Shown here: positions 46,158 through 55,566 of the stretch, piece by piece | Layout: every line of letters starts with the position of its first letter | Position numbering within the stretch: position 1 is the first letter of the stretch | Assembly: GCF_000695255.1 (NCBI RefSeq) | Contig: NZ_JMIB01000003.1 | Coordinates: 1-64,000, forward strand | Length of the DNA stretch: 64,000 nt | Reading direction: 5' to 3' | DNA from: Photobacterium galatheae | GTDB taxonomy: Bacteria; Pseudomonadota; Gammaproteobacteria; Enterobacterales; Vibrionaceae | Notes under the pieces: model-generated | The model's database searches: none | What the model was told of the DNA's origin: nothing | What the model saw: only the letters and a program-made list of their open reading frames with translations | Program-made: the position numbers and the translations under genes

Positions 46158-49100
46158 TCACCCTTCAATTAAAACATTAGCTTGGGGTAGAAAGCTAAAA
46201 TTGTTTTTATATTTTTCAATTATTTCATCTTCACTAAGGAGTGAAGGGGTTAAATTTTTGTCTCGAACCATGAAACTGTAATGATAAATAAAATCTTCTT
46301 TATCATTCGATTTATTTGGATCTGAGTACTGAATAGAAAAGCTAACATCTCGATGCTTATTACTTAAAGGAATATAAAATTGAAAGACAGGTTTATCCAA
46401 ATCCTGTGGTTCAATTTCTAAAAACTTTTTCCCATTTTCACTTAACCATAAACCAAGATTATTGGTCATGATAGTTCTTGTCTCATCTTTATCTGGCTCT
46501 GATATCATCAATTTCAATATTTTCCTTGATTTCTCTATTGGTAGAACCATATTTATAGTTACACCTTTCATGATTTGCGTAGGCGCTGCAACAGGATATG
46601 TATTTGAATAATTATAGACTACATCATAATCTGGTTGTGCATAAACAATAGGCTTTAAATGCATTTTTTTCAACTTCAAAATCGCCTCAATATATAGATT
46701 TTGAAGTTCGGTTAAATCAAGCGTTTTTGTCCATTTAATATTTGCATCTATCCCCCATTCCGAGGTCGCCAACCATTTCTGATACTCATTTCTATCAAAA
46801 AAATCGATCAAGGCATTTACAATCATGATTGCAGTATTTGTAAATGCAAAAATGCATAAAATCCAAGGGTTAAAAACAGAAGCGACAGCACCTTGTGATA
46901 AACCAAAAATCTGTATCAATCCAATTAGAGTCTGAACAGAAAGCAACCCCACTTTTATTCCATTCAATGTCTTCACTTCATTTTCAGACTTCAAAAAAGC
47001 TTCAATAGTTAAGATGGATTCAACACTTGTTGCAATTACACCAGCTGTTGCCGCAATAATTGTTAATCTTGCAAATCTTAATCCAGCTTGAGCTCGATTG
47101 CCAATAATACGCCCTGCACTTTTCAGTTGATTATAAGTAAATTGTCGAGATAAATTATTCACATCAAAATTTGTCCAAGCCTTAGCTTGAAAAAGTGCAG
47201 CTAGAGAATTAACGCTATAAGATAATCTTTGCAAGGAGCCTAAAGATTCCTCAAGAGTATCCACATTGTTTGTTTTTAATCCATCTGAATACTCAACATA
47301 ATCCTTTAATGTTACAAATATTACTAATAAATCAACACCACTACTTGCTATTAATTTTCCAGAATTTTTTGTAGCGTCCAATAGATTTTTCTTAACATAA
47401 TTTGTAGCTTCTTCAGAAATATGGGAAGCAAAAACACGCATCTTACTTGGCTTATTTTTTATGTGCTCATCCAATTCACTACTATATTTATTTGCTTTTT
47501 GCTTAGCATCATACATTGCTTCAGTTTCAGCATCGTAATTTAATCCCATACCTCGCTTAACAATTTTACTCCAAGATTCATTCTCATTTAAAATCTGGTT
47601 TTCATAAAATCTTTTATTTTTATTAATATTACTCTCTAATTCTTGACGTTTTTTTGTCCATGCCTTTTCTTGTTTTGTATATTCTTCTTTGACATGTGTT
47701 TCAGATGAAGTTGCTAAAGTTTCACCAAAAACGCCAGCACGAATTAAGTACCTCGCACCTTTCGTTCCACCGATAACGCCCAGAGTAGCCCCTAGAGAAT
47801 GAGCTATAGCACTAACAGACTTTGTTGCACCTAATTTTAAAGGTTCACTAATAACTTCTGCAAAACTTTCATATGCTTTTGCTAGAGGTTTAGCAAAATT
47901 TTTAAATTTTGGATGTTCCTGTGTTCCAGGATCCGTAATAAATGCAAGAACGGCTGCATAACTGATTACAAAATCTTTTACAGGTGTAGCACCACTTCCT
48001 TCTTTCAATAGGTCAGTATTCGCTGCTAGCTCAAGGTCCCCGCAACTTTCATCATAGAGTGCATAAATATCATAAATATCACTACTAAAAGCGGAAACAA
48101 ATAAAGGAAAAATTGTTGTTGGTTTTTTAAACTCATTTGCGAGCCACTCGACTTGTGATTCAGTAAGTCTACTATGAACCAAAGGTATATATAGCTCACG
48201 GTGAACTCCAAGAAGATATCGCTGCCCTTCTTGTGAGTAAATATCAGCATATCCTTTAATAGGATATTTCCCAAACGCTTTAGCCATTGCAATAGCAGTA
48301 TTACGATGGGTTTCAACTAGATTTATCAGTATGTCTTCTTCTTGAAGATATTTACATTTGTCTTTAATCAGTTTATCGACATGGATCATTCTACGATTTT
48401 TACTTAATTTCTCCCAATCAGCATAATATTTAGAATAAGAAATACTGCCGTGCTTTTCTCTAAAACACTCCTCAGATTTCCACAAGTCTATCGCTAGTTG
48501 TCTCGCTAAATTCTCACTTTTCTCTGTCCCAACACGTAGTGTATCTTCATAATTTTTCCTCAATTCATATAATTTACAGATTTCCTGATATATCTCTAGT
48601 TGTTCATCTTTAGGCATATCGTCAATCAGCACAGGATACCTAATATTCAATCCCTCAGGGATTCCTGTTGCTGTCATCTGTAAAGCAGACTCCATCATCT
48701 GGTTTTTGATTCCTTGATCTTCAAGGAAATCGTGCCAAATTGCTGTCGCAACACTGAAGCGTACACCCATTTCATTTAAATCACTAAGCGGATCATTAAT
48801 AGCAACAAAATAACCAGTTTCATTTTCTGGAATTGCATTGATGATCTCTGCTGCGGAGGCTATCGGCTTAACTTCTAGAACTTCTTTTTCTTTATCATCT
48901 ACTGCTGGCATCTTAGTATGCACTAACCCAGAAAAGCGCTCAATTTCCCCGCCCCCTTTATAATCAATATCTGCAACCTGATCGAGCATCTCGATATCAG
49001 CAATGTGCGGACTGGAGTGGGTTACTAACCGAGAGATCTGCAAATGCCGTGCGTTAAAACGTAAACTCGGATCAGTCGCGAATTGGTAAAACATTGGCCA

Positions 49101-49739
49101 GGACCAACGCTGTTTGCTCCAGACAATGCGAAGGGATGCATCGCTGTTGCAGGTCAGAAATGGCTGGCTGGCCCCAGGTTTACCCCGTTCAGTCGGGCCA
49201 TCCTTTGGGGATAATAAAGGAAAATCGTAATCTTCCAGCGCATACGGCGTGAGCGTCACGCCGGAAAGCTCATACTCATCCAGCTTTTTATCAGTTTCGT
49301 TATAGACATACAGCCAGCCATCGCGCAACTGACGGAGGGTGTAGGCATAAGGTTCAATCGACTGACCAAAGAAAAAGCCTTTGCCGCGCCAGCCTTCCGG
49401 TAAACCATGTTTTGGCTGGCCTGCGTCGTCGTTTTCATCCAATGCATAGCGCACAGGGAACAGGTGGCAACGGAACACTGGCTTTTTCTGACGTTTCTTG
49501 CGTTTCTTCAGAGGCGCTCTTTGCTCAAAGACCGTATGTTCAACTTTTTCATCTTCCCACATCATGGAATTTTTGGGCGGCTGAGTCAGCGCTTCACCAC
49601 CGTTCGCGTTCAGATCGTGGGAATGTGAAAAAGGAACTTCGCCTTGTTCATATAAGGCTTTTGCTTGTTCATAAGTGAACTGATTATCTTCCCAGTACAT
49701 AGAATGTTCAGGAGGATAAGGGAAATTGTCATCGGCCAT
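46158..49739 (-). CDS. VasX-like (MIX-type) T6SS effector
   Basis: 1193 residues. MIX/VasX_N region around 90-250 with YTLRQLRDGWLYVY at about 133-146 and CHLFPVRYALDE before it; two short repeats near the N-terminus (EHSMYWEDNQ, KNSMMWEDEK). A long alpha-helical middle part follows, with strong hydrophobic segments at about 895-1010, and a beta-rich C-terminal domain. Expected role: secreted by T6SS and inserted into the prey inner membrane as a pore. Unlike the effector at 1.3-5.5 kb there is no LysM. The first 280 codons have balanced base composition and the rest is AT-rich, which fits replacement of the toxin part. Confidence 0.8.
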   Translation of the reverse strand: MADDNFPYPPEHSMYWEDNQFTYEQAKALYEQGEVPFSHSHDLNANGGEALTQPPKNSMMWEDEKVEHTVFEQRAPLKKRKKRQKKPVFRCHLFPVRYALDENDDAGQPKHGLPEGWRGKGFFFGQSIEPYAYTLRQLRDGWLYVYNETDKKLDEYELSGVTLTPYALEDYDFPLLSPKDGPTERGKPGASQPFLTCNSDASLRIVWSKQRWSWPMFYQFATDPSLRFNARHLQISRLVTHSSPHIADIEMLDQVADIDYKGGGEIERFSGLVHTKMPAVDDKEKEVLEVKPIASAAEIINAIPENETGYFVAINDPLSDLNEMGVRFSVATAIWHDFLEDQGIKNQMMESALQMTATGIPEGLNIRYPVLIDDMPKDEQLEIYQEICKLYELRKNYEDTLRVGTEKSENLARQLAIDLWKSEECFREKHGSISYSKYYADWEKLSKNRRMIHVDKLIKDKCKYLQEEDILINLVETHRNTAIAMAKAFGKYPIKGYADIYSQEGQRYLLGVHRELYIPLVHSRLTESQVEWLANEFKKPTTIFPLFVSAFSSDIYDIYALYDESCGDLELAANTDLLKEGSGATPVKDFVISYAAVLAFITDPGTQEHPKFKNFAKPLAKAYESFAEVISEPLKLGATKSVSAIAHSLGATLGVIGGTKGARYLIRAGVFGETLATSSETHVKEEYTKQEKAWTKKRQELESNINKNKRFYENQILNENESWSKIVKRGMGLNYDAETEAMYDAKQKANKYSSELDEHIKNKPSKMRVFASHISEEATNYVKKNLLDATKNSGKLIASSGVDLLVIFVTLKDYVEYSDGLKTNNVDTLEESLGSLQRLSYSVNSLAALFQAKAWTNFDVNNLSRQFTYNQLKSAGRIIGNRAQAGLRFARLTIIAATAGVIATSVESILTIEAFLKSENEVKTLNGIKVGLLSVQTLIGLIQIFGLSQGAVASVFNPWILCIFAFTNTAIMIVNALIDFFDRNEYQKWLATSEWGIDANIKWTKTLDLTELQNLYIEAILKLKKMHLKPIVYAQPDYDVVYNYSNTYPVAAPTQIMKGVTINMVLPIEKSRKILKLMISEPDKDETRTIMTNNLGLWLSENGKKFLEIEPQDLDKPVFQFYIPLSNKHRDVSFSIQYSDPNKSNDKEDFIYHYSFMVRDKNLTPSLLSEDEIIEKYKNNFSFLPQANVLIEG

Positions 49740-49950
49740 ACTGATTACTCACGTTCTTGGTTTTATTCAAATCTGGCAATACAGCAAAATTCGCGCCATT
49801 TGAGCTGAGCTTATAAATCAGTATGTTACAAGGATTACTCGCTATTCCTTTCCAAGAAATGAGAAAAATTTCTAATTTTTTGAAGCAGGGAATCAGTTTA
49901 TTGGATGGCATAGAGCAGTTTGCCTGCTCTATTTACAATGTAAATCGTAT

Positions 49951-50442
49951 TTAGCGTTTCACCGTCAAGCCTTCGTGCGCCAGTAACCACTGCTTTTTAT
50001 CCAGGCCGCCAGCATAACCGGTTAAGGTTCCTGAACTGCCAATAATCCGGTGGCAAGGCACCACAATAGGAATCGGATTCTTGCCGTTAGCGGCTCCAAC
50101 TGCCCGGACCGCTTTCGGCCGATCAATGCGAGTCGCAATATCTGAATAGGAGCAAGTCACACCAAATGGAACAGCAATGAGTGTTCGCCAGACTTGCTGC
50201 TGAAATTGCGTTCCCGGCATCTTTAGCGGCAAATCAAATGTTGTCCGCAGGCCCTGAAAGTATTCCTGCAACTGTTGCACACCAGCTTGCGTCACAGTGT
50301 TACTGACATCATCAGGTTTCGTTTGTGCATCAAACTCAATTGTGACAATGGCTGTTGCATCTGCCACCACCGCCAGCCAACCAATTGGGGTGTCCACTAA
50401 CTGGCGAAACCGCGGTGTCTCAGTGGAAGAACGAGAAGTCAT
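49951..50442 (-). CDS. ogt: Methylated-DNA-protein-cysteine methyltransferase
   Basis: About 163 residues from ATG at 50442, which overlaps the stop of the Ada-AlkA gene as ATGA and has GGAG 7 bp upstream. Active site IVVPCHRIIG with the acceptor Cys, and the C-terminal GYAGGLDKKQWLLAHE. It removes methyl groups from O6-methylguanine by transferring them to its own Cys. Translationally coupled to the glycosylase gene: a DNA alkylation repair unit. Confidence 0.94.
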   Translation of the reverse strand: MTSRSSTETPRFRQLVDTPIGWLAVVADATAIVTIEFDAQTKPDDVSNTVTQAGVQQLQEYFQGLRTTFDLPLKMPGTQFQQQVWRTLIAVPFGVTCSYSDIATRIDRPKAVRAVGAANGKNPIPIVVPCHRIIGSSGTLTGYAGGLDKKQWLLAHEGLTVKR

Positions 50443-51845
50443 AACATACTCCATAAATACAAAGTGAGGTAACTACGCCACGGTGAAGCGGCTGATTCAT
50501 GAACGGGGTGATCCCATTGCGCCAGCGCTTTCTTCACGCCTAAATCCCCGGACAGAAAAATATCCGGATCACTCAAACCACGCATGCGCATGTAATGAAG
50601 TGTCCAGGGGCCGATGCCCGGCAGTGCCAGCACGTCTTTTTCCGGTGCGTCTAATCCAGCCGGATGCGACTGCGCGAAACGGGCAAAATGTTGTAGCGTT
50701 TCCCGACGTTTCTGCGGCATGCCGAGCTGTTGTAAATCGGTGTCCAAGACTTGCTGAGGCGAAGGGAAGAACTGACGCACATCTCCACTGTCTGGATTCA
50801 GTTGCACCAGTTTCTCCACGAGGTTCCGGGCAGCCTTCACAGAGACCTGCTGACCCAGAATCGCACGGATTCCGGCTTCAAACGGACTCCAGATGCCGGG
50901 TAAGCGAATCCCGGTCAGGACGTGATGCGCATCCGTCGCTGGCATGGCATGCCGAATGGCATATGCAATTCGATCGCTATCCGCATCCAGATCCAGGCAA
51001 CGCCGGATATTCTGGATGACAGGAATCAGGCCACACAAGCGATCAATCTGAATCATCACCTCAAAACAACATTTTTCAGGGCGGTGTGTCGCCGTGAAAT
51101 ATCCCTGATAATGCTGATCCGGCGCTCCGGATCGATGCGAAAATGTTCGCCCATAGCTGTTGTCCGTTTGCCATTCCAGACCGGGAATCAATCGGGCGGC
51201 ATAGAAACCATGAACCTGCTTCCAGTCATACGGCGGACGATACGCTAACTGAAGCTGAATCCCCTGACCCAGCGACTGCTCAGCTTTGCCCTGCTTGCGC
51301 AATTGAGACGGCGACAAGGAGAACCGTTTTTGAAAACAATCGTTAAACCGCCGCACGCTGTGAAAACCACTCGCGTAGGCAATCTGAGTGACGGGTAATT
51401 GTGTTTCATGCAGCAGCTTTTTCGCCATCAGACACTGTTGATACAGACTGTAAGCCTTCGGTGATAAACCGGTGGCTTCCGTGACCAGTTGCCGCAAATA
51501 ACGATCCGTTACGCCCAGACGGTCCGCCAGTGACGCCAGTGACTGAGTCATCAGCGCACCTTCGTCCAACAGGGTCAGTGCTCTTTTTACCGTTGCGCCG
51601 GTACCCAGCCATGCTGGAGAGCCCGGCGCACTGTCTGGCCGGCAACGTAAACAGGGACGATACCCCGCCTGGGCCGCTTCCACAGCCGTCGGGAAGTATT
51701 CCACATTTGCTTCTTTTGGCGCCGGTGCAGGGCAGATAGGCCGGCAATAAATCCCTGTGGTTTTCACAGCGGTAAAGAAGAGTCCGTCATAGCGGGGATC
51801 TTTGGCCAGTCTGGCCTGTTGGCACTGTGAAGGTGATAAATGCAT
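50439..51845 (-). CDS. Ada-AlkA fusion: methyl-sensing regulator with 3-methyladenine glycosylase
   Basis: About 468 residues from ATG at 51845 (MHLSPSQCQQARLAKDPRYDG); ATG at 51893 has no ribosome site. Ada N-terminal zinc domain with the four Cys (YCRPICPA and CLRCRP), one of which is the methyl acceptor; AraC-type HTH (about 85-190); AlkA_N; and a C-terminal helix-hairpin-helix glycosylase (LPGIGPWTLHYMRMRG) with the catalytic Asp in SGDLGV. Such fusions join sensing of DNA methylation with base excision. Likely induced by alkylating agents together with ogt. Confidence 0.93.
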   Translation of the reverse strand: MHLSPSQCQQARLAKDPRYDGLFFTAVKTTGIYCRPICPAPAPKEANVEYFPTAVEAAQAGYRPCLRCRPDSAPGSPAWLGTGATVKRALTLLDEGALMTQSLASLADRLGVTDRYLRQLVTEATGLSPKAYSLYQQCLMAKKLLHETQLPVTQIAYASGFHSVRRFNDCFQKRFSLSPSQLRKQGKAEQSLGQGIQLQLAYRPPYDWKQVHGFYAARLIPGLEWQTDNSYGRTFSHRSGAPDQHYQGYFTATHRPEKCCFEVMIQIDRLCGLIPVIQNIRRCLDLDADSDRIAYAIRHAMPATDAHHVLTGIRLPGIWSPFEAGIRAILGQQVSVKAARNLVEKLVQLNPDSGDVRQFFPSPQQVLDTDLQQLGMPQKRRETLQHFARFAQSHPAGLDAPEKDVLALPGIGPWTLHYMRMRGLSDPDIFLSGDLGVKKALAQWDHPVHESAASPWRSYLTLYLWSML

Positions 51846-51971
51846 ACACTCAGCCTGTGTGATGGCGTGATTCAATATCACGCCGAACGTCATCCATGTG
51901 CTTAGTGTACCCCGCTGGCGACATAAAACTAGCCAGAATCGGAACTGAATAGGAAGGAGAAATAACAGGGT

Positions 51972-52286
51972 TCAGCTCAGCTTCACCGCCGTTCCATACA
52001 CCAGAATTTCAGAGGCGCCCTGCATAATGGTACTGGTTGTAAAGCGCATATTGACGATGGCGTCCGCCCCCATATGCTCGGCTTCCGCGATAGCGCGGTG
52101 CATCGCTTCTTCGCGCGCTTCGACCAGCATTTGGGTGTACCCGCGAATCTCGCCGCCAAAGATCGATTTGAAGCCGGCCATAATATCGCGTCCCACATGC
52201 TTGGACTGTACAACACTGCCACTTACGGTGCCCAGCACCTCTTTAATCGGACGATGCGCTACATCCGGTGTCGTTACACAGAGCAT
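51972..52286 (-). CDS. YbjQ/UPF0145 family protein
   Basis: 104 residues. The fold is that of the small heavy-metal-binding-like YbjQ family that makes pentamers; GTVSGSVVQSKHVGRDIMAGF and AEHMGADAIVNMRF are the family signatures. Function unknown. AAGGAG lies 6 bp upstream of the ATG. Confidence 0.9.
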   Translation of the reverse strand: MLCVTTPDVAHRPIKEVLGTVSGSVVQSKHVGRDIMAGFKSIFGGEIRGYTQMLVEAREEAMHRAIAEAEHMGADAIVNMRFTTSTIMQGASEILVYGTAVKLS

Positions 52287-52360
52287 ACATTCTCCTTGGC
52301 ATCAAAATGACGAAGCATCGGCTTCTCCAGTCAATTTTTAATGATTATCAGCATGTTGAA

Positions 52361-53143
52361 TTATAGCGCTTCACTCAAATATGCCAGAAAACGCTGCCAG
52401 GATTTCCGATCAGCATCTTCGCGATACCGCTCAGAGCCAAACACGGTGAAAGCATGTGGCGCACCGCTATAAACCACCATTTCATTGGGTATCTCAGCGG
52501 CTTCCAGAGTCTGGTTCAGCGTCACAAAATCATCCATCGTCACTGAGGTATCTGCCGCACCATGAAAGACCAGAATGTTGCCTTTTGTCTGGCTGTAATT
52601 TTGCCCTTCCGGGGTTGCCAATCCACCATGAAAGGTCACAAATCCCTTCAAATCTGCACCCGATCGGGCAAATTCCAGAACAACCGTACCGCCGAAGCAG
52701 TACCCCATTGCCACCGCATCCGACGTGTTTCCACCCGCCTGTTTCGCTGCTGCGAGCGCGCCCTGCATTAAGCTGCGCATCTTGTTGCGATCCTGATACA
52801 GCGCTCCGGTCAGCTTGCGCCTGTCTTCGACTTTCGCTGGGCGAATTCCAGCGCCAAACATATCAACAGCGAAAACCGCATACCCTTTTTCAGCCAGCAT
52901 CTGCGCCCGTTTTTTCTCATAATCAGTCAGACCATCCCAGTCATGGACCATCAGCACCAGTGGCGCATCTTTCTTCGGAGCAATGTAATATCCCTCATAA
53001 TCCGCACCATTCACCTGATAGTGAATCGCCTTGCCTTCATTCGCCACAACCTGCACCGACACCAGCACTCCCGACAGCAGGACAACCACTTTCATCGCAG
53101 CAGACAGCTTCATCTTTATCTGAGTCTTCTTCGTATTATTCAT
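52361..53143 (-). CDS. Periplasmic dienelactone hydrolase family protein
   Basis: About 260 residues from ATG at 53143, with a GAGGAAG site 6-7 bp upstream; the longer frame from 53221 adds only untypical sequence. A signal peptide ends near VQVVA-NEG. The alpha/beta hydrolase has nucleophile Cys in MGYCFGG and the later Asp and His in APHAF. This is the typical DLH fold, with a secreted location. Substrate unknown. Single gene. Confidence 0.88.
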   Translation of the reverse strand: MNNTKKTQIKMKLSAAMKVVVLLSGVLVSVQVVANEGKAIHYQVNGADYEGYYIAPKKDAPLVLMVHDWDGLTDYEKKRAQMLAEKGYAVFAVDMFGAGIRPAKVEDRRKLTGALYQDRNKMRSLMQGALAAAKQAGGNTSDAVAMGYCFGGTVVLEFARSGADLKGFVTFHGGLATPEGQNYSQTKGNILVFHGAADTSVTMDDFVTLNQTLEAAEIPNEMVVYSGAPHAFTVFGSERYREDADRKSWQRFLAYLSEAL

Positions 53144-53221
53144 GCATGCTTCCTCATCATCTTCTGACAACAAGTGTAGGACACACCAAGAATCAACCAG
53201 CAACAGATACATACATAGCAA

Positions 53222-53690
53222 GCAGGCCGCCGCAAAACCTTGAGCAGATTATTTTTTCATCAACATGTCATCCGCCATCCCCAAAGTTACCCACTGTTTT
53301 TGTGGATAAAGTTATTTATTCTTTTCAAAACAGGGGCTTAAAAAATGCAAACGTCATTTACATCAAAATAAGAATTCTGTTTTTTTGCATGGGGAGCGCT
53401 GGGGGGATTGAGGGAGACTCGGGGAGATTTCAAGAAGCGATGATTCATCTATCTACTATTCATCTATCTACTTTTCGTGACGAGCGTTTTCGTGCCGAGC
53501 TTTTTTGTATCGCGCTTGTTCGTATCAAGCGTTTGTCGCGCCGAGCCTTCCGTGCACTCTCAGGCTTCGACATTTTCACGCTGGCACAAGCCATGCCTAT
53601 TCTCAGTCATGACTGACATCGAAGAATAGGCAATCGCATGTGAAGTCAGGCTGGTCGCGGTGACCGCCTTAAATCTGAAAATCGCCAGAC
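53222..53690. other. Intergenic region with degenerate 15-bp tandem repeat
   Basis: About 470 bp without a supportable gene. From 53442 to about 53561 it contains eight head-to-tail 15-bp units (see the repeat entry). A plus-strand frame reads through, but it is antisense to the hydrolase over most of its length and is not taken as a gene. Confidence 0.6.
53442..53561 (+). repeat. Degenerate 15-bp tandem repeat
   Basis: Eight 15-bp units in register. The first two are near identical (GATTCATCTATCTAC, TATTCATCTATCTAC), the next are of type TTTTCGTGNCGAGCG with TTTTCGTGACGAGCG and TTTTCGTGCCGAGCT, and later ones diverge. Period 15 equals five codons, and one frame gives IHLST IHLST FRDER FRAEL. 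No gene is claimed. Confidence 0.7.
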
Positions 53691-54182
53691 TTAATTAGAG
53701 ACTTCATGATGAAGCAGCCATTTTCGTAGCAACACTGCCAGCTCATTCTGCTCATCAGCCGTTAATGGCTCAAGAATATTTCTTTCGTTTTCAACGTGAT
53801 CTTCTAAAGCTTGATCGACAAGTGCGACACCGGCAGCGGTAAGCTCCACGCTGCAACTGCGTCTATCCTGTGCGCTGGCGATCCTTTCAATCAGGCCACG
53901 CTTCACCAAGGCATCAATTCGCGTACTCATCGCGCCAGACGATAGCATCAAGGTTTGATACAACTCGGTCGGTGTAAGTGCCGACTGGGTGCGGCGCAAG
54001 GTCGCCAGTATATCGAATTCAATGGCACTGAGATCGTGTTTCTTAAACGCCTTCAGCAGTTGCTTATCCACAATTCTGCTTGTGCGACTGATCCGGCCAA
54101 TCACCCCCATTGGCGAACAGTCTAGATCTGGGCGACACTCCCTCCATTGTGCCAACAATTTATCTACATGATCGTATTTCAA
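53691..54182 (-). CDS. MarR-family transcriptional regulator (paralogue 1)
   Basis: 163 residues from a TTG start at 54182, with AGAGGA 6 bp upstream. Winged-helix pattern AIEFDILATLRRTQSALTPTELYQTLMLSSGAMSTRIDAL in parts; MarR signature follows with DRRSCSVELTAAG. It is a paralogue of the regulator at 59713-60207 (both begin (K/E)(Y/F)DHV(D/E)KLL). A GCTTTCATTCAAGTATCTT element lies about 35-50 bp upstream of both genes. It lies next to the indigoidine-type cluster on the same strand, so it may control the pigment genes, as PecS (MarR family) does in Dickeya. Confidence 0.88.
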   Translation of the reverse strand: MKYDHVDKLLAQWRECRPDLDCSPMGVIGRISRTSRIVDKQLLKAFKKHDLSAIEFDILATLRRTQSALTPTELYQTLMLSSGAMSTRIDALVKRGLIERIASAQDRRSCSVELTAAGVALVDQALEDHVENERNILEPLTADEQNELAVLLRKWLLHHEVSN

Positions 54183-54214
54183 AAGAATTCCTCTTCATTT
54201 GTTTTCTTTTAAGG

Positions 54215-54233
54215 AAGATACTTGAATGAAAGC
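54215..54233 (-). promoter_or_regulatory. Shared element upstream of marR paralogue 1
   Basis: GCTTTCATTCAAGTATCTT on the minus strand, identical over 19 bp to 60234-60252 upstream of the second marR gene. It overlaps a TATCTT that could be a -10 box. Likely operator or promoter element for autoregulation. Confidence 0.65.
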
Positions 54234-54508
54234 TTCAGTGCTAATCATTTTTCTTTGCTCAACATAAAATGAATATTTTTTATTCGTCAACAAAGAGAGA
54301 TGAAAACGCTGTTTCGCAAAAATCAGTTTGACGTGCTGTCATTGTGTTCACCCGCACTTTACAGATGTAAACCAACAGGTTATGAAATTAGCGCTATCTC
54401 GACACCCGCCAGACAATCTTCTCAATTTTATCGTAATAGGTTGCGGAATATACCAGATTCCTCAATCACATACATGGGCTTCAGAACGGAGCACTTTCAA
54501 TCAACAGA

Positions 54509-54537
54509 GCGGATCACACCTTGAGGTGTTCATCCGC
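54509..54537 (-). terminator. Hairpin after psuG
   Basis: Imperfect stem GCGGAT(C)ACACCT/AGGTGT(TC)ATCCGC, about 42 bp past the psuG stop on the minus strand. No T run follows, so it may be a Rho-dependent or weak terminator. Confidence 0.45.
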
Positions 54538-54578
54538 ATCTGACGACAAGCGCTGTGGCTGGTGTTTATCGCAATGAT

Positions 54579-55511
54579 TTATAACGATGATTTATAGCGA
54601 TGATGGGCCACCGCAAGCTGACCTGCGACTTCTGCTGTATGAATCAGAACAGCCATGTTCGCAGTCGCCGAGCGTCCCTGCGTCGCTTGTTCTATCGCTT
54701 TCATAATGTGTTTGGTGATGGCATTGCCTGTCACTTTTTCTTCTTCGGCGTGACGGACCGCCGCCTGAACCACCAGCTCAATTTCTTTGCTATCAATCGC
54801 GTCTTCCTCTTTTGTCGGTGTTGTAATCACAAACCCTTTTCCGCCCGGTAATGCCCAGTTCATCTCAATTGCTTTCGCAATTGTGCTGGCATCATCCATT
54901 CTCATCGGGCTTTTATGGCCACTGGAACGACAGTAGAAAGCAGGGAAATCATCCGATTGATAGGAGATCAAAGGAACACATTGTGTTTCTAGGAATTCAA
55001 GCGTCAGGCCAATATCGAGGATATTCTTCGCCCCCGCACAAACCACCGCAACTTTTGAGCGTGTAAACTGAATTAAGTCTGAAGAAACATCCATTGTTTC
55101 TTGTGCGCCACGGTGAACACCCCCAATCCCCGCAGAACTGAAAAACGAGATGCCCGCCAGTTCTGCAATCACCAAAGAGGAGGCGACGGTCGTTGCGCCC
55201 ATTTTTCCGCTTGCCAAAATCATCGGCAAATCACGGCTGGACACCTTGGGGACATCGGATGCAGAAGCAAAACGTTCAATTTGTTCTCTGTTCATCCCGA
55301 CCAGGACTGTGCCATGATCAATGCCAATCGTCGCCGGTACTGCGCCACTCTTACGCACCGCTTCTTCAACGGCCAGTGCTGTGTTCACGTTATCAGGATA
55401 ATCCAGCCCATGAGTAATCACGTTAGATTCCAGGGCAACGACAGCCTTACCTTCTTCCAGCGCTTGTTTCACTTCAGGATGAAATTCTAAAGGGATATTT
55501 TGTTGAAACAT
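54579..55511 (-). CDS. psuG: Pseudouridine-5'-phosphate glycosidase (IndA-like)
   Basis: 310 residues, the normal PsuG length. The catalytic region has E in [22 protein letters not shown] with a Lys, and the covalent Lys in [20 protein letters not shown]. PsuG breaks or, in reverse, joins uracil-like bases and ribose-5-phosphate through a C-C bond. It is called IndA in indigoidine loci and has a C-glycosylating role in the minimycin pathway. It lies 55 bp after the NRPS gene on the same strand, with a hairpin between. AAGGA lies about 10 bp upstream. Confidence 0.92.
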   Translation of the reverse strand: MFQQNIPLEFHPEVKQALEEGKAVVALESNVITHGLDYPDNVNTALAVEEAVRKSGAVPATIGIDHGTVLVGMNREQIERFASASDVPKVSSRDLPMILASGKMGATTVASSLVIAELAGISFFSSAGIGGVHRGAQETMDVSSDLIQFTRSKVAVVCAGAKNILDIGLTLEFLETQCVPLISYQSDDFPAFYCRSSGHKSPMRMDDASTIAKAIEMNWALPGGKGFVITTPTKEEDAIDSKEIELVVQAAVRHAEEEKVTGNAITKHIMKAIEQATQGRSATANMAVLIHTAEVAGQLAVAHHRYKSSL

Positions 55512-55532
55512 GTGACTAATTCCTTAAGTATT

Positions 55533-55557
55533 TTTTGGCGTGGCCCCCACGCCAAAA
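55533..55557 (-). other. Intercistronic hairpin indC-psuG
   Basis: Perfect 11-bp stem TTTTGGCGTGG/CCACGCCAAAA with CCC loop between the NRPS and psuG genes. On the minus strand A residues follow, so it is not an intrinsic terminator; it may protect or process the mRNA and adjust psuG expression. Confidence 0.6.
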
Positions 55558-55566
55558 CGTTTTCCA

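Larger units (their letters stand above)
54183..54578. promoter_or_regulatory. Upstream region of marR paralogue 1
   Basis: About 395 bp without a gene. It carries the shared 19-bp element at 54215-54233 and, toward the psuG gene, a hairpin at 54509-54537. The rest shows no clear structure. Confidence 0.55.

Noticed and set aside
49729..49911. Minus-strand frame of 60 codons upstream of the second effector
   Set aside because: No ribosome site, no family, overlaps the effector start; more likely part of the promoter region.
53442..53561. 15-bp repeats as a CRISPR array
   Set aside because: The units are too short, directly adjacent without spacers, and degenerate; no cas genes are near.
52456..53616. 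Long plus-strand open frame of 386 codons
   Set aside because: It is antisense to the dienelactone hydrolase gene for most of its length, has no recognisable domain, and ends in the tandem repeat. It reads as a shadow frame.
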